The position numbers and the translations under genes are program-made. Shown one piece after another: positions 13,543 through 25,899 of a stretch of 64,000 nt of DNA; positions within the stretch are counted from its first letter, which is position 1, and each line of letters starts with the position of its first letter. Below the pieces are notes generated by a model. The model did not search any database, was not told the origin of the DNA, and worked only from the letters and a program-made list of their open reading frames with translations. The stretch is from Euryodendron excelsum (lineage: Eukaryota; Streptophyta; Magnoliopsida; Ericales; Pentaphylacaceae), in the NCBI GenBank assembly GCA_033060915.1, contig CM065394.1, forward strand, positions 36,637,501-36,701,500. Reading direction: 5' to 3'.

Positions 13543-16500
13543 TAGTGTGGCATGCCCCATGCCACCAAACTACCATGTAACTGCATCAGGTGCTATCAAG
13601 TCATGCAAAATATTTGCGGTAGTATGGAGTATGGGGTTGTGATGGGTTGAAGGAGAGTCACATAACACGCCTGATGAACAGGAGGAACCCTAGAGACGAC
13701 TGAGCGAAGGACGGAGCAGCCCAAGTCAGAGAGAAAGAGAGAGACAGTAGGAGCAAGAGCATAAGTGATGAATGATCAGTAAAATGAGTAAGCACCTAGT
13801 AGGGAGCCCAAGAGCCTCTTATATAGAGCCTTATGGTAAAGCCCAAGTAGATTGCACTTGTTAGTGGTAAGACCCATCTTTAAGAGTCCTTTCCCTAGTA
13901 GCCAAGGAATTCAAGTTCCTAATGGAGTGCTCTCCCTCTCTTAGTTGGACTAGCCTAAAAGCGGTTTAGACCCACATGAGGTGCATGTCCAGGCGATGTC
14001 TTCATCCTAATCCACTAAGTCCCTAGAGTTCCCGCGGTGCCTGTCGAGCAGGTCATTTGGCTTACCTAGACTTGCCTTAGAGCCTAGGCTAGGAGAGCGT
14101 GGACAAGTTGTTCATTGGACTAGTGATGCAATATGTGGGACAGAGCACACACGAAGTGCTTATGGTCTAATGTTGCGTAGCTCTATGCCCCATTTGGCAT
14201 TCAGAACGCGCAGGTGTCGATACGCATCGTTCGGAGCCTCGAACATGTGTCATGGCCCTGTGGTATAAATGTAAGGCTTTGCTCAAGTGGGGCCTATGCA
14301 AAGGGGGCGTGTAAGGGGTGTTGACGCGTGTATGAGGTATACACAGGGTATCAAAACACATTTGTATTTCATCATAGTTATATGTTGCACTCCATTTTGT
14401 ATACCACCAAGATAACTACTATCTCATCTTCTTACCATAGATGGAAAGTTTAGACCCAATATCCCATACAAGCAACCAAAGAGCATGCCTCAACATGAGA
14501 TTTGAATAGGTATCTATTCAACTACATATATAGGAATGTACTCATGCACACAAGAATAAATTGAATCCATGTCTGACTTAATTATCTTCTCCCTTCCTCT
14601 ATCTTCGGTTAGAGGCTTCATCATTAAAGTTGCATTAATCAGACGGGACTCATGAAAAAAATTGCCAAGGCACAAGAGAAAAAAAAATATGCTATCTATG
14701 ACTAACCAGAGGAATTTAAATCCTTGACCACATACTAGATTTTTATGAAAGGAATGGAGGATGGGAATAAATTTATCCTTATCAATGAAGAAAGTGAACT
14801 GAGAGAATCATAACAACATGTTATTGGTCCTAGGAACTCCAAGCTCATGAGAAAACCCAAATATTAAACAAACCATAAAACAATACCAAGTATGGTGAAC
14901 CATAATTAAATGTGATTGTAAAGTAAAGTGCATTTCAACAAAAATGACTAATCCCACCTGTTATTTGAAATAGAATTGATGTGATAGTCATGTGCATGAG
15001 CGTAAACCCTTCTACATCTTGCCACAAGGCTGGTCTCAGGACTGGTTATCTACAAATTGTAACAATAAATGAAATATATAAATACTACTACCTTCATCAG
15101 TCTATCAATGGGTATATCTTCCATACATACGTACGTTTATTTGTTCCACAATATAGTTTCTTCTAACACAACACACAAATTTTTTCTGATAAGTCAACAA
15201 ATGATATATATACATATCAGCAAAAAACAAAAAAAAACGTAATTTTGGAAGTCTGTGTTGGTCAAATAAATAGTTGTGCCAGCAAAATATCTGCACCATG
15301 CAGGCTTGCTTTTGTTTCATACATGCATACATACATAGACACATACTATATGATAATTACTTATAACAAAAAAGAATATCCTTTAAATGAATTGCATTGG
15401 AATCTCCTGCAGAAAGACAAAAATACAGGAGTACATATTAGTGGAAAACAAAACTAAGTACATATTATTCAAAAACAAAACTAAGCAATATCGATAGTCT
15501 AAGTTGGTCAATAAAAGGTTGTGCCTCAAAGTATGCAAACTGCAGACACCTTGCAGAATATGGTCAGACTAATTTACAAATTTTGCTCAATAAGTAGGTT
15601 AATGTGAACCATAATTAGAAAGGAATAATCTGATACTGAGATTTATATATTATTTTTATTTGAATGACTATTATTACTGCAGGGAAATAAATAGCTTAGG
15701 TTGAGTACAACTACCACAGGTAAACGTAGTGATGGAATGCCCCCTGCTGGGAATGAGTAGTCATTGCTTAAATAATTGGAAGATCTATCCGGGTATCCGC
15801 CATTTGCAAGAAACGATCTGGGGCTAGAAGAGACACTTGAACTGGAAACCCCACCATTTCCAACAGCTTTGGAAGTCTCAAAGTTCATGTCAGAAATTTT
15901 CTTGACCTTCTTCTCTTGCACCTGATGAATTCAAGAAGATAAGCACATAAGACACCAAGTGTGAGACAACCATCCAAGATATGCGAATTTATCTCCTTAC
16001 ACTTATATACATATTTGCGATACTAATCAACTATTGAGGTTCAAGTGATGGATACATTTGAGGGTTGATACCCCACAGAGTCGGTATCGAACATCCAACA
16101 CAAAAATTTTCTGGATCTATGCTAATTGGGTGCAACCATACTTGAAGATCTACACAACACACCACTAGATTGAAATTCCCCAACTCAATTTGTAAGGATT
16201 CATGCTATGATACACTGATTCTTCTAAAATGTGTAACATACGTGTGTCAAACACTAGACACTTGGACTTCAATACTTGGGTAAAGGTGTGGGTATGAGAT
16301 AAGTGTCTGTCATGTATTGTTGAATATTCCCTAAGAAAAATGTTTAGTAATTTGAATTGACAATATAAATATGCACAAAACTTTCATATTATACATGAAA
16401 TGCCTTATAACACCTTGTAAACACCTTATTTTACCTGGACTCTTCTAAATTTGTAAAATACACGTGTTGGACACTCAACACTCGGACAAGAATATGAAAT

Positions 16501-19500
16501 ATGTGTCCGATGTGACTAGTTGGACATGCATTCACGAAATACATATAAACAAGTGAGTTAACTATAGTACTTTGCATAAGCCTTCTATTTTATTCATAAA
16601 ATGTTATATTTTAGCTTGTAAACACTATTTTACCTTAAATAAATAAAGAAAATACTTAAAAAATATGAAATCTAGTCGTGTCCGAGTGTCCTTGGACATG
16701 AAAATCAAATGAATCCAATGCTTAGACACATACCTGCATCCAACACCCTTACCCGACTAGGTAGCATAGGTAAACACTATTTCATCCAATGAAATAAAAG
16801 ACATCTATTAAGGAATATGAATATTTTGCTGTGTCCTAGGACATGAATTAAATAAATTGGACATAACTCCCGGAACTCCTCCGTCATGGCTCCCTTCCAT
16901 ACCTCATTTCATAGGGACGACTATATACACACACCGACACCCGTATCCAAGTCCATACAACATAGTATTCATGCTCGTAACATGTGGCAGCCACCTGAAT
17001 ACGTTCTAACTTCTCTAATTTTGGATTACCTGTGTAAACATATGTGATATAGAACAAATGCAAAAACAAAAAAAATGCTATATGCTTCTTTACAAAAAAA
17101 ATGTTAGACAGCATCCAATGGGATTCCCTTTCTTGATTACACGTCCCCCAGAATCCACATCTTGTGCTACAGACACCCTGAGGCCAGAATCCCACAATTT
17201 TCATTAAAAACTATGGAAGAGAAAGGGCTTATCAAATAACACTAGTTTAAGATTAGAAACAGGGTTAACAGGGTATGATCTGGGTTTTACTTGTCAAAAA
17301 AAAAAAAAAAAAGGGTGTGTTCTGGGTTTTAAGGCTAATATAGAGCAGGAAAATAAAGAGAAGTTGAACAAAATTCTAGGAATCATTCATAGAGTCCCCT
17401 AACATTACAGCTAACAGGTGAGAACTTCACCACATTGTCCTTAAAGAGTATAATTGCTGGAAATTTTCTCTAAACTAGTTCTCCGTCTAACCAAAAGAAG
17501 AACATAGCTTGTATAGACTTCTAAAATAGTTCAAAGTTTAATATAAATTCCTCCAAACTGATAACTCTGAAAACTTCCAAAACCTTTGACTTTTGTAAGG
17601 CCCCTCCCTAAACTGCAAACATGCTTGAAGAACCAATAGCATAACTGGACCCAGAAAAGAGCAATCCATGCACTCAAACTACAGTCCATGTCCACAAAAC
17701 TTCAAAACCAGTAGTGTACATGTCTTATGCCCAAAATCCAATTGCAGGGATTCATAATGAGCAATTATAAGAACAAAAATCAGATAAAGTAATAACTTCT
17801 GTTTGGCGCATTTAACAGCATCCACCATTGCCTTGAGACGGCACTATTCCATCTAATTCAACAAGGTTCACCATCCAAAACCCTATTTTTGCAAGAAATC
17901 ATGAACACCAGAATACATTAAGTACCTGGATATGCAATTTCAAGAGAGAGACATCTCAACTAAGAAAAAAATGAGACACCAGACAAGTGCATAAAGGATC
18001 CATCATTAAATAAAATCATAAAACGAGTAAACATTTTGAACCAACAGTTGACAATGAACAATATGGTAACCACAAATGTTGAATCCCAAAAGATCTCCCG
18101 AAATACAATCAAGCCTACAATCCGCGCCTTCCCTGATTAAAAAACAATTACAGTCTAAAAAAGCAGCCCAGTGCAATGAAGCAACCTTCCGCTGAGAGTC
18201 TTGAGTAGATGGAAAGTGGAAACCCATAAAACATCAACCACCAGAGAACCCACTAACCAAATATGTAAAAGATTTAAAATGCTACAAAACCAATTGAAGT
18301 TCTCACCTTCCAAAATTTAATAGTTTTATCATTAGTAGATAGTAGAAACAGGGCACCATTAGCTGTTTGGCACCATCTGATCTTGTTGATTTTCTCCTCA
18401 ATCTCCAAGCTCTTAAGATAATCAAACTGTATACAGAAAGAGACGAACACGGAATAAATTAAAACAACACAGATCCAGCAATCAAAAGGAGTGGAGAAAA
18501 TGCATACCTCAGGTTCATGGCTTTGAAACTCGGTTTTATAACGGAACTCTCGATGTCTACTACTTGTATTATCCATCCTCTCTAGATCCCTGCGGCTTCC
18601 ACCATGCTACACATCACGTAGCAAAATATTACACTATTGCAACAAACAAGAAAGAGTAACCATATATGAGGTTCGGAGTCAATAAATGAAAGCCAAAAGA
18701 GCAGCATAAACATACATCCTTTGTATCAGTTCTCTCAAATAATACTACTCTGCCCCCACGGTCACCAGTAGCAAGGTGGTCACCAGTTTTATCAAACTCA
18801 ATTGCTGAAATGATATCAACTGCAAAATTAAACACATCATTCAAAGCAAACAGATTAGGAACCCAACTATGAGCCAGCTAAGATTCACTAAGAATGGCTA
18901 GCTTCAACTATTATGCAGACAGTAATTATGCATTTGCTGTCAACTTGCAAAGTCGTCCCAATTTAAGGAAGCATCCACTATTACAACATCAGAGAGAGAG
19001 AGAGAGAGAGCTACACCCATAGATGCAAAGCATATGTGAATATTCTGAGCATGACTAACAATACCCAATTATCTGCAGAAGACTCATGGTATCCTGAAAT
19101 TCCAAAATGAAAAACATGTTGCTCAAGCAATTTTGCTGCTTGTACACTCAAATTAACCGTATTTAAAACACCTTTTTTTTTTTTTTAATTTCACCACATT
19201 CCCACATTTTTTTTTTTTTTGGAGTATGGGGAACCTCCCCAAGGCAGGGCCACATTGGACCCACCCCTGCGAAGTGATCACATGCATTTTTTTTTTTTAC
19301 ACACGGATCAGGCTAACCCAGGCTTACGCTAGTGCGGGTGTCGGAGCCTGTGACCTTGAGGTTAATCCCTCAAGGCCTCAGCCATTCCACCCACAACCGT
19401 GGGTTATTGCAGCATACTGCCTAGACAACAAATACCAACCTGCAAATTGTCAACGCAACAGGTAGTCTCCAAACTGGTTTACACAACAAATAATAAAGTT

Positions 19501-22500
19501 GCACCCAATACAATTCGGTAAAACAAGAAAGATAGAATGATTGATAGTACAAATATAATATTCTCAGTAAGTTCAACTTTACTAAAACAATAAAAGTCCA
19601 CTGCTAATAATTAGATGAAACCATGTGTTTCTTCCATGCAAGCAGCCTCTAGGCATCCACAAGCACCTGTATAAATGAATCACTCAGTATTTCTTTTTTG
19701 ACAAGTAAAGATATCATTAACCGAGCATCAAGTGGATGCAACTTGTGTACAACCAAAAACAGACCGAAAGAACAAAAACTCTACATGTATCAACTAACCA
19801 AACAGTCCACGAAATCTAAGAAATCCTCTATGTTCGGGTTTTAAATACCATGCATGATGTACCCACCTATACAAAAAATTCACAAAGTAGGATTCCAATC
19901 GCAAAATAGATTTCTCTTTCCCTTCAAAAAATCTCAGATTTCTCTCCCATCAAATAATCCACATTAAGCATAAAGGAGTTGCCTTCCAAACCTTCCCAAC
20001 GCGCACATCATTCCAACTCCTCATCAAATCCATCACCCCCCTTGGAAACACCCAAGAAACACCAAAAGTCGCCAACACAAGAACCCAAAGCTCATTCGCC
20101 ACTCTACAGTGATTCCACATCTACTTTGCACATGCAACACCAATTTACAGTAATGTGCTTCCTAATGGTCAAGTTATCCACCCTAAGGATCTTCCCATGA
20201 GCTGCCGTCCAAACAAAGCCTTGCAAGGTGCTTTGGACCTCCACACTTCTTTCCATGGAAATGTGCCATCCTGGTAGTTCTGCAAAGCATGGAAGAAAGC
20301 TTTCACTTCAAACATTCCAGACTTGTAGCTATTCCATCTCAACCTATCTTCACCCCCACTTCGTCTGCCCACATTATATACACTAAGTAATTACATCTAT
20401 GCTGCAACTTTTAACCAATTATAAGGATCAAATGGCCACTTTAGCTATCCAATTTGCTTGTCAAAAAAAATAAAAATAAAATAGCTACCCAATCAACGTC
20501 CAAAATGTTTTTTTCAGCTCGTGGATTTTTATTTATTTCTTTTTGACAAGTAAGGTTTCAGCTGGTAGATCAACATTAAAGCATCTTCATTATTACATTT
20601 AATGATCTCAGTACACCTTTTTACAGTGAGAAAATCATACTTCAACCCTTTGATCACACTCATCGACCAAGAGAAGACATATTGAAAGTTCTTTATCATA
20701 CAATCTCAGTCATGTCCATATCAACCATCTTAATTATTATCACTATGCCAGGACTTTTACAGAAAGAACTCACCCATTGGCGACAATTGCTCACTTGGCA
20801 AGCAAGTATGCATTAGTCTAAAATAAGAACATCCGATTCTCATCCATGGAAATTTGTGAAATGGTAGGCTGATCTGTGGTTGCTAGGAAACCTAGTCTAC
20901 GGGTAGAAGCCTGTTTCCTGAAAATTTGTTGTGGGAATGGAGAAGTAACTATCGTTAAATTTAGGGAAACTGTTAAGGAACATTTCTGAAACTCATACAG
21001 ACTATGCAGTCCATAAGAACTCGTCAAAAGCTCTTTAAAATGATGGAAAAACTTACTAGAAGCGCACCTCACATAATTATTACTACTTCTAATTTTTATT
21101 TCTTATACTCTTAAAGCTTATTTTCAACAATAATTTCTAACTTTTCTTTTAAGTTTCTATAATCCATATTTAGCATTAATACTTTAATTTATCAATAATG
21201 CTTTCTAATGCTTTTATTAAAGTTCATAATGATTTCCTTATGAGCTTACTATCCAATTAGGTATCACCTAACAGTCCCCCAATTTCCCATAAATCTTTTG
21301 AACTTCCCATTTCATGTTTTTGTTTCTTGTATCGTTTCGAACTTTAGTTTTCCATTTTGGAAACTATCAACTTGAGGTTACCCTGCAAGTTGGAACCCTG
21401 GAAATGAAGGAATGTTGATATCCAAAATTATAGGGTCCAATTCCACCAGTCTACATGTACTCAAAGTGTCAAGAATAAAACCATATTAGTGTCCTAATGC
21501 TAAATTGGCCCATTTCTAATCATACTCATATATGGCATACTATTTTGGTAAGTATAAACCTATATGCCATTCTACCAACCACAAAAAACTATGAGTAGGA
21601 AATCCTTCTCATGTTCTCACAACTTAGATTTTAGGATATGACATTCAGTATGATATACTAGTTCACTGTCCATTCAACAAAACAGCGCTCTTGAATGTAT
21701 GAGACCATAAAATGCAACCCTATCACCATGCAACTCAGCACACATCAGCCCCAACTATGACGAAAAAGTATTAAACCCTTGAATTTTTTTATATTATACT
21801 TTGTACGTAGAAAACTGAAAAATGAGGGGCGGAAACTTGTTAAGAAAACAAAAAAAGAAGAGCAACCTAACATCTGTTTGCTGTAAACACATTTTGTTGA
21901 TATTAAAAAGAAATACAATCAGTCTAATATCTATAAAATGTCCAGGTATGAGATGGCTATCTGCATTGTGTCAAACACAACAAAAGCTTCTTTTGAAACT
22001 ACACATGTCACCTAGCTCATGAGCCTAATAGCACAAAAAGGGAATTGATTTGGACATTAGTTCAGGAGCACGTGCGGGAAGCACTTTTACTTTGGAGGTC
22101 CAACTATTCAGCAGCTCGGGGGGCGTAGCAATCAATTGGTAGAAAGCTAAACATTGGAATGGATCTCCAAAGAAGAGTAATGTCTGATCGAAATCTAAAG
22201 TAGGAAACAGAGAACCAGACATATATAGATACAAGTGCATCTAGTTTTGATGTCCACCTCAAAGATCCCAAATAGATTGAATGAGCCCAAAATCAGAACA
22301 ATGCATTATTACAGTCATTTCACATGAAATGCCACCTCTAGAGCCACATTGGTGTTGTATTCATGCCTATGCATCCCTGTTTGTAGTTAATTCTTGCAGA
22401 TGGTGAACCTCAAAATCATTGATTGATTTTTTTTTTTTTTTTGTTGGGATAAGCAAGGCTCACCATTTAGATTCATATTTATATTTATTCCGCCTTAAAA

Positions 22501-23607
22501 ATCTACATATTGGGAAGATAGAGTATGGCAATTGTAAAACGCATTCCAAGACCCCTATTCCAAAACCTACAATAGTATGTGACTACCCATAACTCTCAAT
22601 CCCAGAACTATTTCTTCTAAGAATAATCACTCTTCCGTGCAACATGAAACCAATCATCCAACTCTGTCCTCCTGTCTCCCATAGTGGCTATAGTCTCCCA
22701 ATTCTGCATTATGCACGAAGTGTGACTAACAAAAACAAGCAGCACAAAGCCAGGTATTAACCATGTTTACATTGCTGGATCATCATTTAGCAACCCCATT
22801 ACTTCGTGAATTGTGCCTAATTAATGGGCACTGCTGAATCCATCCAACCCAATATCTGCCCTTTAGGAGTAAATGCCAGTAACATGGACTGCTAAATAAC
22901 GAATATCTCTCTCTCTTTTATTAATTTGAACGGTAATGGAGTGTGAACACCAGTGTCAGCTCTATAGTTGCCCCCAAAGTTACCAACTAATGTAAACCAA
23001 TCATTGTTGCAATTGAACTGGCTATACAATCACTTTATAATACACTGCAAGCTTCAAACAATGCATTTAAGAAGCAAGTCCTATCTCACTATTTTAACAA
23101 TGTAGAGTTGTTATAGAGATCCACACCTAAAACGTATTATTTAAAATGTTTGGAACTTAAAATAACTAATTATGGTAGAAAAACAAGTACATGGACTCAA
23201 ACAGAGCATGAAACTAACAGTAACCCAGTAGCACACTTTTCATCTCTCAATTGATTTATCAAATTACTCGATACAATCTCTATTGGAGGCACCACCGAAA
23301 CATGCATAACACTATCAATTCCAAAACCTAAATCTAGTCATTTCGCCCCCATCATCAATGAATCAAGTAATCATTCAACAATCAACGATCCGAAACGGAT
23401 CAAAAACACACAACCAAGCCCTAATCGATATACATGCCACCAAAAATTTGCGGATCCAAAGAAGTTAAAAGCGATATTAGTAATAATACCTTCTTGAACT
23501 TCTTCACCTGCCGTGCGTTCACCGAAGACCTGAGAAAATTTCCATTCGAGCGGCAGTGGTGGGCCCGCCGGAGCTGCTGCGACCTCTCCATCATCACCAC
23601 CGTTCAT
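8388..23607 (-). CDS. PP2A regulatory subunit B, B55 family (14 exons)
   Basis: WD40 beta-propeller subunit that directs the PP2A A/C core to substrates in cytosol and nucleus. Coding exons on the minus strand: 23490-23607, 18716-18819, 18508-18606, 18307-18426, 15715-15921, 14958-15049, 12772-12890, 12122-12245, 11767-11890, 9135-9203, 8956-9047, 8791-8868, 8633-8700, 8388-8524. They sum to 1551 nt. Every junction is GT/AG and every phase closes, giving 516 aa, close to plant B55 length. Family signatures are [21 protein letters not shown] (split here as [11 protein letters not shown] and [10 protein letters not shown], about residues 46-66), NDKTIKFWK (139-147), [13 protein letters not shown] (231-243), [10 protein letters not shown] and [13 protein letters not shown] Ser-rich insert (about residues 160-200) is typical of the plant ATB-alpha/beta type. 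Start: the first ATG, in MNGGDDGE. Intron 1 is 4.7 kb and carries a SINE and a LINE fragment. Confidence 0.96.
10383..10826. mobile_element. TIR element (MITE) in B55 intron 9
   Basis: Begins ATAGTTACC and ends GGTAACTAT, framing a 440-bp non-coding core rich in GGGAAACG / TTTCC words that pair across the centre. CAGACCA lies on both flanks (about 10377 and 10825) and may be the target duplication. The size and flanks fit a hAT-like MITE, but the class is not proven. Confidence 0.6.
11461..11493. repeat. (AAG)11 microsatellite
   Basis: Eleven perfect AAG units in intron 9 of the B55 gene. Confidence 0.95.
12901..12920. repeat. (GA)n microsatellite
   Basis: A GA run next to the 3' splice site of the intron before B55 exon 7 (minus-strand sense). 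Confidence 0.85.
13140..13164. repeat. C18G7 homopolymer pair
   Basis: Eighteen C residues are followed directly by seven G residues and then A6, inside intron 6 of the B55 gene. Nothing else in the window is so GC-extreme. It could be real (i-motif/G4-capable) or an assembly or sequencing artefact. Confidence 0.9.
13516..13542. repeat. (GA)n microsatellite
   Basis: A perfect GA run in the B55 intron between exons 6 and 7. Confidence 0.9.
13600..14360 (-). mobile_element. possible LTR fragment in a B55 intron
   Basis: Higher GC than the surrounding intron and unlike it in word content. Read on the minus strand it has a promoter-like GGCTCTATATAAGAGG near 13820, followed by a CT-rich leader, as in retrotransposon LTRs. 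No clear TG/CA ends or target duplication were found, so both identity and limits are uncertain. Confidence 0.3.
16218..16640. repeat. dispersed repeat, two tandem copies
   Basis: Two diverged units of about 220 bp (16218-16437 and 16439-16640) each run from TTCTTCTAAA/TCTTCTAAA through GTGT(T/C)(G/A)(G/A)ACACT and end in CTTGTAAACACYWTATTTTACC. The family also occurs at 5830-6085. It sits in intron 4 of the B55 gene. Confidence 0.6.
18990..19010. repeat. (GA)n microsatellite
   Basis: A GA run in intron 1 of the B55 gene. Confidence 0.85.
19205..19410 (-). mobile_element. putative tRNA-derived SINE in B55 intron 1
   Basis: Read on the minus strand, GGAATGGCTGAGGCCTTGAGG resembles a pol III A box and GGTCACAGGCTCCGACACCC a degenerate B box, at tRNA-like spacing. 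The element ends in an A-rich tail (the T run at 19207-19220). No protein is encoded. A target duplication was not identified, so the call rests on the box arrangement and the tail. Confidence 0.5.
19691..20375 (-). mobile_element. 5'-truncated LINE (L1-like) 3' end
   Basis: Near 20372-20170 the minus strand encodes a degenerate reverse-transcriptase C-terminal zinc-binding region, with [13 protein letters not shown] and [17 protein letters not shown]. The 3' region ends TTACTTGTCAAAAAAG, the usual plant L1 tail style. It is broken by stops and frameshifts and truncated at about 20375. It lies in sense orientation in B55 intron 1. Similar CTTGTCAAAAAA words at 17290 and 20457 may be further tails. 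Confidence 0.7.
20400..23489. other. rest of B55 intron 1
   Basis: AT-rich intron sequence. No open frame resembles a known protein. Short repeats such as TTTTTGACAAGTAAG (20540) look like retroposon tails. Confidence 0.5.
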
Positions 23608-23960
23608 CTCTGCGGACAAATCAACGGCCAAAAACACACCGCCAAATCAAATCAATCAGGTTTCTTTTCGACGCCCTGGTCAGAAGATCATAGCTTCGGA
23701 ATCGGCGAGAAATGCATGGAAAATGTTAGTTTCAGATTCAACCATTCCAAGTCGAAAGAACAACAGCTGCCTTCAACATGGATTCAGATTTTCTCTCGCT
23801 GCCTCTCTGCTTTCTCTCTCCTCTCTCTCTCTCTTTCTCTCCGGCGCGAGGAGAAAAATGGGATTTGGAGTAGTAAACCGTTCTTCGCCGTCGGAGAACC
23901 AAAACAGTGATCTCTTTCTAAGCTCTATCAATAATACATTCTCTCTCTTCTTTTTTTTTA
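23608..23960 (-). promoter_or_regulatory. B55 5' leader and core promoter region
   Basis: Upstream of the ATG on the minus strand is a GC-richer stretch with a GA-rich run (23810-23845), as expected of a 5' UTR of some 200-300 nt. No convincing TATA box was seen. The transcription start is not determined. Confidence 0.4.
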
Positions 23961-24166
23961 TTTATTATTTTCGGATATATGATAAAATTACCGGCTGTAG
24001 AGCTAAATACCCCACCTGCCTGATCTGATTGATTCTCATTCGTAAATCATTGGGGCTAAGATCTGATTTTGTTGGCTGGTGGTGTGGTTAAATCTTAAAA
24101 GAGATGGAATTAGTGAGAAATTATTATAAAATATGCAATATAAGCTATATATAAGACCATATATAT

Positions 24167-25026
24167 TTGGAGAAAACACTGTTGACAGAATTTCTAAATT
24201 GACGTCACTCCTATTTTTGTTCTCATCTTTGCTCTTTATATTGAAACCCCGATCGGTAAAAACAAAAAAAAATAAAATGAGCGTTTGAATTTGGTTATAA
24301 CAATTCTTTTTTTATTTAATCCAAAAAATCGATATACAGATAGTTGTTTCATACATTCACTAAATATTATTGACCCTCAGCAATCAACATCACATAGTTA
24401 TCTGTGAGAAACTTCACTGTACCTGCATCAGGCTAAAACTTAGGTCTTATTACTTGTATTGGCTGCTGAAGAGTGTGTTTAGTATCATAAAACGGCTATG
24501 AAGACTCGAACTTAAATATTAAGCGAGAAAATTTGAGTTTTTACCTATCAAACCAACCACTATGGGGTGTTGGAATAACTATTCTTATTCACTCATTTGG
24601 AGAAAACACCGTTGAGAGCATTTCTAAATTGACGTCACTCCTATTTTTGTTCTCATCTTTGCTCTTTATATTGAAACCCCGATCGGTAAAAACAAAAAAA
24701 AATAAAATGAGCGTTTGAAGTTGGGAATAACAACTCTTTTTTTTTTTAATCTAAAAAATCGATATACAGATAGCTACTTCACACAACTGCTAGATGGTAT
24801 TATCCCTCGGCAGTCAATGCCACACATCTATTTATGAGAGACTTCACCGCACTTACATTGAGCCGAAGCTTAGGTCTCATTGCATGCATTAATTTCAAAA
24901 GAGTATGTTTAGTACCGCGAAGTAGCTATCGACTCGAACTCAAATATTGAGCTAGAAAATTTGAGTTTTTACATATTAAACCAACCACTATTTAGTGTTG
25001 GAATAAGTATTCTTATTCACTCACTT
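24167..25026. repeat. direct duplication, two 430-bp units
   Basis: Unit 1 (about 24167-24596) and unit 2 (about 24597-25026) share long blocks, including GACGTCACTCCTATTTTTGT and CCCCGATCGGTAAAAAC, at a constant offset of 430 bp. The first half is nearly identical and the second half more diverged. It lies upstream of the B55 gene and is non-coding. Confidence 0.9.
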
Positions 25027-25141
25027 GGATGGAATAGAGATGGAATGATCATTCTATTCTCCTATATAATTCGAGAGAGAAGAGAGGAAAAGAATAAAGG
25101 AAAATAAGAGAGTAAAGGTGGTGGTCAATTAACCACTACCC

Positions 25142-25335
25142 TATGGCTTAGGTAGTGCTTGGACGGCAGCTATAAGTGGCTTTTTATAATATTGTGTAAA
25201 AAATATAAGTGATTTTTTTAAATAAAAGTTTGGTAAGCAACGGTTTTAAAATGGGTTTTTTTAGAGTGAGTCAAACAACTTTTTAAAAATAATTTATAAG
25301 CTAGCAAATTAAGTTATGTGCAAACACTTAATACC
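25142..25335. repeat. AT-rich foldback MITE-like segment
   Basis: GGTAGTGCTTGGACGGC and CTTATAAGCTAGC parts with complementary A/T arms (ATAAGTGGCTTTTTATA... TTTATAAGCTAG). It resembles the GTTTGGTA-type foldback elements seen elsewhere in the window. Confidence 0.35.
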
Positions 25336-25407
25336 CTCACTCCCTCACTCCTTGTCTTGGTCCTGCCACCCCACCACCACCCAACCAACCCCAACCCCCA
25401 TTCCTTA

Positions 25408-25860
25408 CAGCTCTATTTGGAACTTGGGAGAGGGAATGGGTGAGAAGAGAAGGAAAGAAAAAGAAAATATAATGAAAAATAAAATAAAATAAGAGAAATT
25501 TTTTTAAATCTATCTATCTTTTTATCTCTTTTATTTTCTTTCATTTTTTTAAAAAACAAAACAGAAAAAAAAATAACAAATAGTAATTTTTCATTCCCTT
25601 TTCCTATCCAAGTTTCATACAAGCTATTACTTTTGTTGCATTTAAGAGATGATGAAAAACAAAGAGGGAGAAGAGAGAGAATAAAGGAAGGAAGAGAAAA
25701 AAAAGAAGGAGAAGAAGAAGAAGAAAAAATTAAAAGAGAGATGAGTATTTCCCTTAAAAACTTTTTCATTCTATTCATTTATTTAAATTATCTCAATCGA
25801 GCAAGAAAATAAGAATGGTTCATTTCATTCTCATATTTGTATCATGGTAACCAAACATTT
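25408..25860. repeat. MITE-like element with TATTTGGAACTTGG start
   Basis: Starts CTATTTGGAACTTGGGAGAGG and ends near ATGGTAACCAAACATTT, with a purine-rich half and a pyrimidine-rich half. Same family as 1266 and 58949. The open frame in it is only low-complexity Ser/Phe/Leu sequence. Confidence 0.45.
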
Positions 25861-25899
25861 AAAATATAAATAAGTAATGCAGGCCATTTTTTTTTTGTT

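Noticed and set aside
23434..23910. Long plus-strand open frame over B55 exon 1
   Set aside because: It is the opposite strand of the GC-rich first exon and 5' leader; no family similarity, and the minus-strand frame is the conserved one.
25413..25778. 121-codon minus-strand frame
   Set aside because: Low-complexity Ser/Phe/Leu/Lys sequence produced by the purine/pyrimidine core of a MITE-like element.
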